The translations under genes and the position numbers were made by a program. A DNA stretch of 34,753 nucleotides. Source: Bacillota bacterium. Its GTDB lineage: Bacteria; Bacillota; Clostridia; Oscillospirales; Oscillospiraceae. Each line of letters begins with the position of its first letter. The first letter of the stretch is position 1. The stretch spans positions 1 through 34,753 of the forward strand of contig JAQYLT010000024.1 in the NCBI GenBank assembly GCA_028719885.1, given 5' to 3'. This document shows positions 31,034 through 34,753 of this stretch, piece by piece. Under the pieces are notes generated by a model that was given only the letters and a program-made list of their open reading frames with translations, made no database searches and had not been told where the DNA came from.

Positions 31034-31717
31034 ATGTCCTATCGTTACGAAACCCATCTGCATACCTGCCAGGGCAGCGCCTGTGCCTCGGCAACCGGGG
31101 CGGAGATGGCCCGGGCCCACCTGGCGGCGGGGTACACCGGCATTTTCATCACCGACCATTTTTTTAACGGCAACACCGCCGTTCCCCGGGGATTGCCCTG
31201 GAGAGAGCGGGTCAATCAATTCTGCCTGGGCTTCGAGGATGCCCTGCAGGAGGGAACGCGAGTCGGCCTGCAGGTGTTTTTCGGCTTTGAATACAACTAC
31301 CATGGGGCGGAATTCCTGGTGTACAACCTGGATAAGCAGTGGCTGCTGGAGCATGAGGATGTGGACCGGCTTTCTCCCCGGAAGGCCCTGGCGCTGTTTC
31401 GGCAGGGGGGAGGCTTTGTGGTCCAGGCCCACCCTTTCCGGGAGCGGGACTATATCGACCATTTTCAGCTCTTCCCCAGGGATATCGACGGGGTGGAGGC
31501 CATCAATGCCGCCAATATCGGCCCGGAGGGGAAGCTGATGAACCAGCGGGCCTTTGAATATGCCAGAATGTTCCAGCTGCCCGTTACCTCCGGGTCCGAC
31601 AGCCACCATATCGATCTGCTCTATGGCGGCGGCGTGGAGGTTCCCGGGAAAATGGAAACGCCCGCTGATTACCTCCAATGGATGATATCCGGCAAATTGA
31701 AGCTGATGGGCGAGTAA
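31034..31717 (+). CDS. PHP-domain metal-dependent hydrolase
   Basis: This 227-residue protein has the metal-binding motifs of the PHP superfamily: ETHLHTCQGSACAS at the start, FITDHFF near residue 40, FFGFEYNYHG, FVVQAHPFRERDY and TSGSDSHHIDLL near the end. PHP proteins are phosphoesterases, for example of histidinol phosphate, nucleotides or DNA ends; the substrate here cannot be read. There is no signal peptide. AAGAGGAA precedes the ATG. A weak CCGGAC/GTCCGG hairpin at 30945-30965 separates it from the upstream lipoprotein gene. The YczE/YitT-like gene follows after 23 bp. Confidence 0.85.
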   Translation: MSYRYETHLHTCQGSACASATGAEMARAHLAAGYTGIFITDHFFNGNTAVPRGLPWRERVNQFCLGFEDALQEGTRVGLQVFFGFEYNYHGAEFLVYNLDKQWLLEHEDVDRLSPRKALALFRQGGGFVVQAHPFRERDYIDHFQLFPRDIDGVEAINAANIGPEGKLMNQRAFEYARMFQLPVTSGSDSHHIDLLYGGGVEVPGKMETPADYLQWMISGKLKLMGE

Positions 31718-31740
31718 CTCGCAGAAAAAGGAGAATTTCT

Positions 31741-32406
31741 ATGAAAATTCTGGATGGTATCAAGTCTCAAAGAAAGAGAATCTTTATGTCTCTGTTCGGC
31801 GTCCTGATCAGCGGCGTGTGCGTTGGCTTTATGAAAGCGGCGGCTTTTGGCGTGGACCCCTTTCAGGTGCTGGTGAGCGGGCTGGACCGGACAATTCCCA
31901 TTGACTTCGGAACCCTGTATGTGATTGTGAATGCCGTGATGCTGCTGTTCAGCCTGATCGCTGACCGGCGCAACATCGGCATTGCCACCTTCATCAATCT
32001 GTTCCTGCTGGGCTATGTGGTGGACTTCACCAAGGGGACGCTGGACAGCCTGTTCCCGGCTCCCGGTCTGGCGCTTCGCATTGGGTTTCTGGCCTTTGGA
32101 ATCGTGGTGCTGTGTATTGGCTCTTCCCTGTACATGACGGCTCATCTGGGTGTCTCCACCTATGACGCGGTGGCCATTGTGATGTCGAAAAAATGGAAGT
32201 GGGGCAAATTCAAGTATGTCCGCATCTGCACGGATTTGGTTTGCGTTTTGGTGGGTGGACTGCTGATTTATCTGGGCAGCGGCAGCGTGTCGGAGATTGC
32301 CGCCTCCATCGGTGTGGGTACCATCGTCACAGCCTTTTTCATGGGCCCGCTGATTGAGTATTTCAATGAGAAAATTGCCCGGCCCATGCTGGGGGAAACG
32401 ACATAA
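31741..32406 (+). CDS. YczE/YitT-like integral membrane protein
   Basis: This 221-residue protein has about five or six membrane helices (IFMSLFGVLISGVCVGFMKA, LYVIVNAVMLLFSLIA, IGIATFINLFLLGYVVDF and others). The GVDPFQVL and LGVSTYDAVAIVMSKK segments are typical of the YczE/YyaS/YitT group. Its physiological function is not established. AAAGGAG precedes the ATG at 31741; an in-frame ATG at 31678 lies inside the PHP gene and is rejected. An inverted repeat after the stop (32415-32456) probably ends the transcript. Confidence 0.82.
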   Translation: MKILDGIKSQRKRIFMSLFGVLISGVCVGFMKAAAFGVDPFQVLVSGLDRTIPIDFGTLYVIVNAVMLLFSLIADRRNIGIATFINLFLLGYVVDFTKGTLDSLFPAPGLALRIGFLAFGIVVLCIGSSLYMTAHLGVSTYDAVAIVMSKKWKWGKFKYVRICTDLVCVLVGGLLIYLGSGSVSEIAASIGVGTIVTAFFMGPLIEYFNEKIARPMLGETT

Positions 32407-32414
32407 TCAACCAA

Positions 32415-32456
32415 GTCCCGTTCAGAAGAGGGAGGCCCTCTGCATCTGAGCGGGAC
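32415..32456 (+). terminator. Probable terminator after the YczE-like gene
   Basis: GTCCCGTTCAGA (32415-32426) pairs with TCTGAGCGGGAC (32445-32456) with one G-U pair. An inner AGGG/CCCT pair lies in the loop. Only a weak pyrimidine tail (GTTCTTC) follows. Confidence 0.5.
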
Positions 32457-32497
32457 GTTCTTCATAAAAATTTCACAACGAAGGGATAAGATTGTGC

Positions 32498-32526
32498 TTG
32501 ACGAATGAGATGGAATGTGCTATACT
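32498..32526 (+). promoter_or_regulatory. Sigma-A promoter of the peroxide-stress operon
   Basis: TTGACG (32498-32503), a 17-bp spacer and TATACT (32521-32526) form a strong promoter. The operator palindrome begins 8 bp after the -10, so repressor binding would block initiation or early elongation. Confidence 0.85.
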
Positions 32527-32533
32527 TCAAACA

Positions 32534-32556
32534 TAAATAAGAATTATTCTTATTTA
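32534..32556. promoter_or_regulatory. Fur/PerR-type operator palindrome
   Basis: Two perfect 11-bp arms (TAAATAAGAAT and ATTCTTATTTA) flank one central base. This matches the 7-1-7 layout of Fur/PerR boxes (AAGAATnATTCTT core). It sits between the -10 and the ribosome site of the Fur-family gene, which implies self-repression and control of the whole downstream cluster. Confidence 0.8.
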
Positions 32557-32567
32557 GGAGGACCCCG

Positions 32568-32966
32568 ATGGAAAACACTGGCAAGCAATTTCGCAAGCGC
32601 AATGCGATACTTGCCTGTCTTCGCCAGTCTGAGGCCCATCCCTCCCCCGAGGAGCTCTACCGCAGCCTCCAAAAGGAGCATTCGGATATCTCTCTTGCCT
32701 CTGTCTACCGGAACCTGAAGCTGTTCAAAGAAGAGGGGCTGATTGTCAGCCTTGGCTCTGTAAACGGCGTGGAACGGCTGGACGGCAGGACCGATCCCCA
32801 TGTGCATTTTATATGCAGCTCCTGCGGCGCTGTGATGGATGTTCCGGAGGTGGAGGTTCCCCAAAGCGTATCCCACGCGGCGGCCCAGTCTCTGGGGTGT
32901 CGGGTGGATGGTACCAGGCTGGTGCTGACCGGCATCTGCAAAAACTGTAACCCAAAAAATAATTAA
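32568..32966 (+). CDS. Fur-family transcriptional repressor, PerR-like
   Basis: This 132-residue Fur-family regulator has an N-terminal winged helix ([19 protein letters not shown], then [16 protein letters not shown]). The C-terminal dimerisation domain carries the metal-site segment [12 protein letters not shown]. The two CxxC pairs (CSSC and CKNC) form the structural zinc site. Linkage to rubrerythrin and rubredoxin favours a peroxide-sensing PerR role over iron or zinc sensing, though the sensing residues cannot be tested by eye. TAGGAGG precedes the ATG, and a perfect palindromic operator lies just upstream. Confidence 0.88.
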   Translation: MENTGKQFRKRNAILACLRQSEAHPSPEELYRSLQKEHSDISLASVYRNLKLFKEEGLIVSLGSVNGVERLDGRTDPHVHFICSSCGAVMDVPEVEVPQSVSHAAAQSLGCRVDGTRLVLTGICKNCNPKNN

Positions 32967-32983
32967 ATCTGGAGGAATGTATT

Positions 32984-33574
32984 ATGAAGAAGTTTGTCTG
33001 CCCCGTCTGCGGCTATGTCTACGAAGGCGAGGAAATGCCCGCCGATTTCAAGTGCCCCGTCTGTAAGGTGGATGGCTCCAAGTTCAAGGTGATGGACACC
33101 TCTAAGCTGGCTGCCGAGCATGAGCTGGGCATCTACAAGAAGACCGTTGCCAACAACCCCGACATCTCCGAGGAAGACAAGAAGTGGATTCTGGAGCAGC
33201 TGAAGGCCAACTTCAACGGCGAGTGCAGCGAGGTTGGTATGTACCTGTGCATGGCCCGGATTGCCCACCGGGAGGGCTATCCTGAAATCGGCCTGTACTG
33301 GGAGAAGGCTGCTTACGAAGAGGCCGAGCATGCTGCCAAGTTTGCCGAGCTGCTGGGCACCACTCTGGAGCCCAACATGACCGGTTCCACCAAGAAGAAC
33401 CTGGCCTGGCGTGTGGACTGCGAGTTCGGCGCCACCCAGGGCAAGTTTGACCTGGCCCTGAAGGCAAAGCAGCTGGGTCTGGATGCCATCCACGACACCG
33501 TGCATGAGATGGCCAAGGACGAGGCTCGCCATGGCAAGGCTCTGCTGGGCCTGCTGGAGCGCTACTTTCGCTAA
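32984..33574 (+). CDS. Reverse rubrerythrin
   Basis: This 196-residue protein reduces hydrogen peroxide to water in anaerobes. The rubredoxin domain is at the N-terminus ([12 protein letters not shown], then FKCPVC; four Cys for one iron), followed by the four-helix diiron domain. That order is reversed relative to classical rubrerythrin. Diiron ligands lie in [29 protein letters not shown] and [23 protein letters not shown] precedes the ATG. It starts 17 bp after the Fur-family gene and belongs to its operon. The flavin reductase frame begins inside its 3' end in the +1 frame. Confidence 0.93.
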   Translation: MKKFVCPVCGYVYEGEEMPADFKCPVCKVDGSKFKVMDTSKLAAEHELGIYKKTVANNPDISEEDKKWILEQLKANFNGECSEVGMYLCMARIAHREGYPEIGLYWEKAAYEEAEHAAKFAELLGTTLEPNMTGSTKKNLAWRVDCEFGATQGKFDLALKAKQLGLDAIHDTVHEMAKDEARHGKALLGLLERYFR

Positions 33575-34070
33575 GCAGGAGAAACCTGCGGAAGATCCCG
33601 CGGCGCTTCGCAATCTGACCTATGGCCTGTTTGTGATCACCGCCCGGGAATCGGGCAAAGATAACGGCCACATTGCCAACACCGCTTTCCAGGTCGGAGC
33701 CAATCCCACGCGGATTGCCATTTCCGTCCAGACCGGCAACCTGAATAAGGAGCTGATTGAAAAAAGCGGCAAGTTCAACGTCAATGTGCTGACCGAGAGC
33801 GTTCCTTTTGAAACCATCCGGCATTTTGGCATGCAGTCCGGACGGGATGTGGACAAGTTCGCTGATTTCAAGGCAGTGGAGCGCAGCCACAATGGCCTTT
33901 ACTACCTGACGGAGCATGTGAACGCCATGTTCTCCTGCGAGGTCAAGGAAAAGTTCGATTTGGGCAGCCACATGCTCTTCATCGGCGAAGTCACCGAATC
34001 CAAGGTTCTCGGTGAGGGAGCACCCTGCACCTACGCCTACTACCATAAGGCCATTCGGCCCAAGAACTAA
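33531..34070 (+). CDS. Flavin reductase-like protein
   Basis: This flavin reductase domain ([20 protein letters not shown], then [54 protein letters not shown]) resembles the FMN-binding module of high-molecular-weight rubredoxins and flavoredoxins. It would pass electrons from NAD(P)H to the rubredoxin/rubrerythrin pair. No start codon exists between the rubrerythrin stop and the domain. The only supported start is the ATG at 33531 (GAGG at 33521), which overlaps rubrerythrin by 44 nt and adds an odd N-terminus ([18 protein letters not shown]). Translation might instead involve a +1 shift that fuses it to rubrerythrin, or the region may carry a sequence error. Confidence 0.8.
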   Translation: MARLCWACWSATFAKQEKPAEDPAALRNLTYGLFVITARESGKDNGHIANTAFQVGANPTRIAISVQTGNLNKELIEKSGKFNVNVLTESVPFETIRHFGMQSGRDVDKFADFKAVERSHNGLYYLTEHVNAMFSCEVKEKFDLGSHMLFIGEVTESKVLGEGAPCTYAYYHKAIRPKN

Positions 34071-34093
34071 GCATTTGATAGTTCGTTTCATCA

Positions 34094-34117
34094 GTGGGGG
34101 AGCCTGTGCTCCCCCAC
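34094..34117 (+). repeat. GC-rich hairpin between flavin reductase and rubredoxin
   Basis: GTGGGGGAG (34094-34102) pairs perfectly with CTCCCCCAC (34109-34117) around a 6-nt loop. No T-run follows. It could be an mRNA stability or processing element that allows separate rubredoxin expression. Confidence 0.6.
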
Positions 34118-34139
34118 GTAAAACATAGGAGGAGATAAA

Positions 34140-34274
34140 ATGAAGTACGTATGCAATGCCTGCGGCTGGGTTTATGACGAGGAAGAGACCGGCGTGAAGT
34201 GGGAGGACCTGCCCGAAGATTTTGCCTGTGAGCTGTGCGGCGTGGGCAAGGAAGACTTCAGCCTTGAGGAGTAA
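34140..34274 (+). CDS. Rubredoxin (short form)
   Basis: This 44-residue protein has the two Cys pairs of rubredoxin (YVCNACGWVYDEEE, then FACELCGVGKEDF), which bind one iron for electron transfer. It is about eight residues shorter than common 52-residue rubredoxins, missing part of the loop between YD and the KWEDLPEDF segment. AGGAGGAG precedes the ATG at 34140. It probably feeds electrons to the rubrerythrin encoded upstream. The next gene starts 5 bp later. Confidence 0.9.
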   Translation: MKYVCNACGWVYDEEETGVKWEDLPEDFACELCGVGKEDFSLEE

Positions 34275-34279
34275 TTGCC

Positions 34280-34609
34280 ATGAAGATTCGCATTAACAAG
34301 GATGTTGTGGAGTTCACTCCTGAACATGCGGCGGAAGCTGCTGAATTGGAAGCCCTGTGGGTAAAGATGGGCAACTGTGTCGGCGGATGCAAGATGCTGT
34401 CTCCCATCGGTGTCTACGTTCCCAGTGAGAACAAGACAGCGGTATTCCATATCGACGGCCTGTCCGAGCAGGAGGCCAAGGAGGTTCCTGTCATCCGCGC
34501 CCCTTATGATACAGATGTCTACTGCGTTACCTGCAACAAGACTCAGCATGTCAAGGCTGGCGAGCCCATTCCTTTCTGCTGCGGCAGACTGATGGAGATT
34601 CTGGACTAA
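34280..34609 (+). CDS. Small cysteine-rich protein of unknown function
   Basis: This 109-residue protein carries several Cys residues: GNCVGGCKM near residue 35, YCVTC near residue 80 and FCCGRLMEIL at the end. The YCVTC...FCCGR pattern suggests a zinc or iron site of ribbon type. I do not recognise the family. It lies 5 bp after rubredoxin with no strong ribosome site (translation coupling is likely), so it probably belongs to the same redox or stress function. Confidence 0.78.
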   Translation: MKIRINKDVVEFTPEHAAEAAELEALWVKMGNCVGGCKMLSPIGVYVPSENKTAVFHIDGLSEQEAKEVPVIRAPYDTDVYCVTCNKTQHVKAGEPIPFCCGRLMEILD

Positions 34610-34650
34610 GCGAATAGAGTAGGAGGGGCTAAATAACCCCGACCTCTCAC

Positions 34651-34682
34651 ACCACCGTGCGTACCGTTCGGTACACGGCGGT
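34651..34682 (-). ncRNA. Group II intron domain V
   Basis: On the minus strand, ACCGCCGT pairs with ACGGTGGT, and GTACC with GGTAC, around a GAAC loop. A 2-nt GC bulge lies on the 3' side. That 8 + 5 pair stem with a dinucleotide bulge is the domain V architecture. The CGC near the base, rather than AGC, fits a class C intron. Confidence 0.7.
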
Positions 34683-34753
34683 TCAATCGCATAAGTGCAA
34701 AGACTCGTACCGGTCAAGGATGCTGTAGTATCCGGCCTGTGCGAGTCTTTTGT
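34683..34753 (-). CDS. Group II intron reverse transcriptase/maturase C-terminus (partial)
   Basis: The last 23 codons on the minus strand read KRLAQAGYYSILDRYESLHL then CD and a stop at 34683. An AxAGYYSIxxxYE tail is consistent with group II intron reverse transcriptases, and the intron core follows at once. The catalytic domains are outside the window. Confidence 0.6.
   Translation of the reverse strand, partial: KRLAQAGYYSILDRYESLHLCD

Larger units (their letters stand above)
34619..34753 (-). mobile_element. Group II intron 3' end (partial, minus strand)
   Basis: Read on the minus strand, the stretch holds the tail of a reverse-transcriptase-like frame (34753-34683), then a domain V-like hairpin (34682-34651), then a domain VI-like segment (about 34646-34619) ending near CCTAC. 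This order is the normal 3' end of a bacterial group II intron. The rest lies beyond the window. The intron lies antisense to, and just downstream of, the small cysteine-rich gene. Confidence 0.72.

Noticed and set aside
1..34753. CRISPR array, tRNA or rRNA genes
   Set aside because: No regularly spaced repeat-spacer array and no tRNA or rRNA sequence was recognised on either strand.

Overview
The window looks like a chromosomal segment of a spore-forming, anaerobic gut-type Firmicute (Clostridia, probably the Oscillospirales/Lachnospirales range). Supporting signs are an alpha/beta-type small acid-soluble spore protein remnant, a rubrerythrin/rubredoxin oxidative-stress cluster, GPH sugar symporters, Gram-positive lipoprotein signals and strong AGGAGG ribosome binding sites. 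The genus cannot be fixed from sequence reading alone.

Layout. (1) 1-137 is the 3' end of an insertion sequence. (2) 271-2330 on the minus strand is an AgrC/AgrA-like two-component system (GHKL sensor kinase plus LytTR response regulator). (3) 2522-13100 is a surface glycan module: three lipoproteins (one an SGNH esterase), two large membrane-anchored GH3 enzymes with circularly permuted domain order, a four-helix membrane protein and a membrane-anchored DUF6273-like protein. (4) 13256-25606 is a long operon-like run: cytoplasmic GH2, GPH symporter, UDP-galactopyranose mutase, family 2 glycosyltransferase, a MITE, a second GH2, a second GPH symporter and a canonical cytoplasmic GH3, closed by a strong terminator at 25828. 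(5) 25990-29030 is a mobile-element recombination module: sigma-like factor, a highly structured non-coding stretch, TnpW-like protein and a large serine recombinase that abuts a beheaded spore-protein gene. (6) 29347-32406 holds an LRR-like lipoprotein, a PHP-domain protein and a YczE/YitT-type membrane protein. (7) 32568-34609 is a PerR/Fur-type regulator with reverse rubrerythrin, flavin reductase, rubredoxin and a small cysteine-rich protein. (8) The right edge is the 3' end of a group II intron read on the minus strand.

How it fits together. The surface GH3 enzymes and the esterase would trim a host or dietary polysaccharide outside the cell, the GPH symporters would import the products, and the cytoplasmic GH2 and GH3 enzymes would finish hydrolysis. 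The most striking observation is regulatory. Three promoters (before 2522, 8998 and 13256) each carry two direct copies of a TGCGGT-type motif exactly 21 bp apart, followed by a 5-nt gap, a poor -35 box, a 17-bp spacer and a -10 box. The 21-bp period is what a LytTR response regulator binds, and a LytTR regulator is encoded next door. The locus therefore looks like a glycan utilisation regulon controlled by an Agr-type system, with no agrB/agrD-like peptide genes in view.
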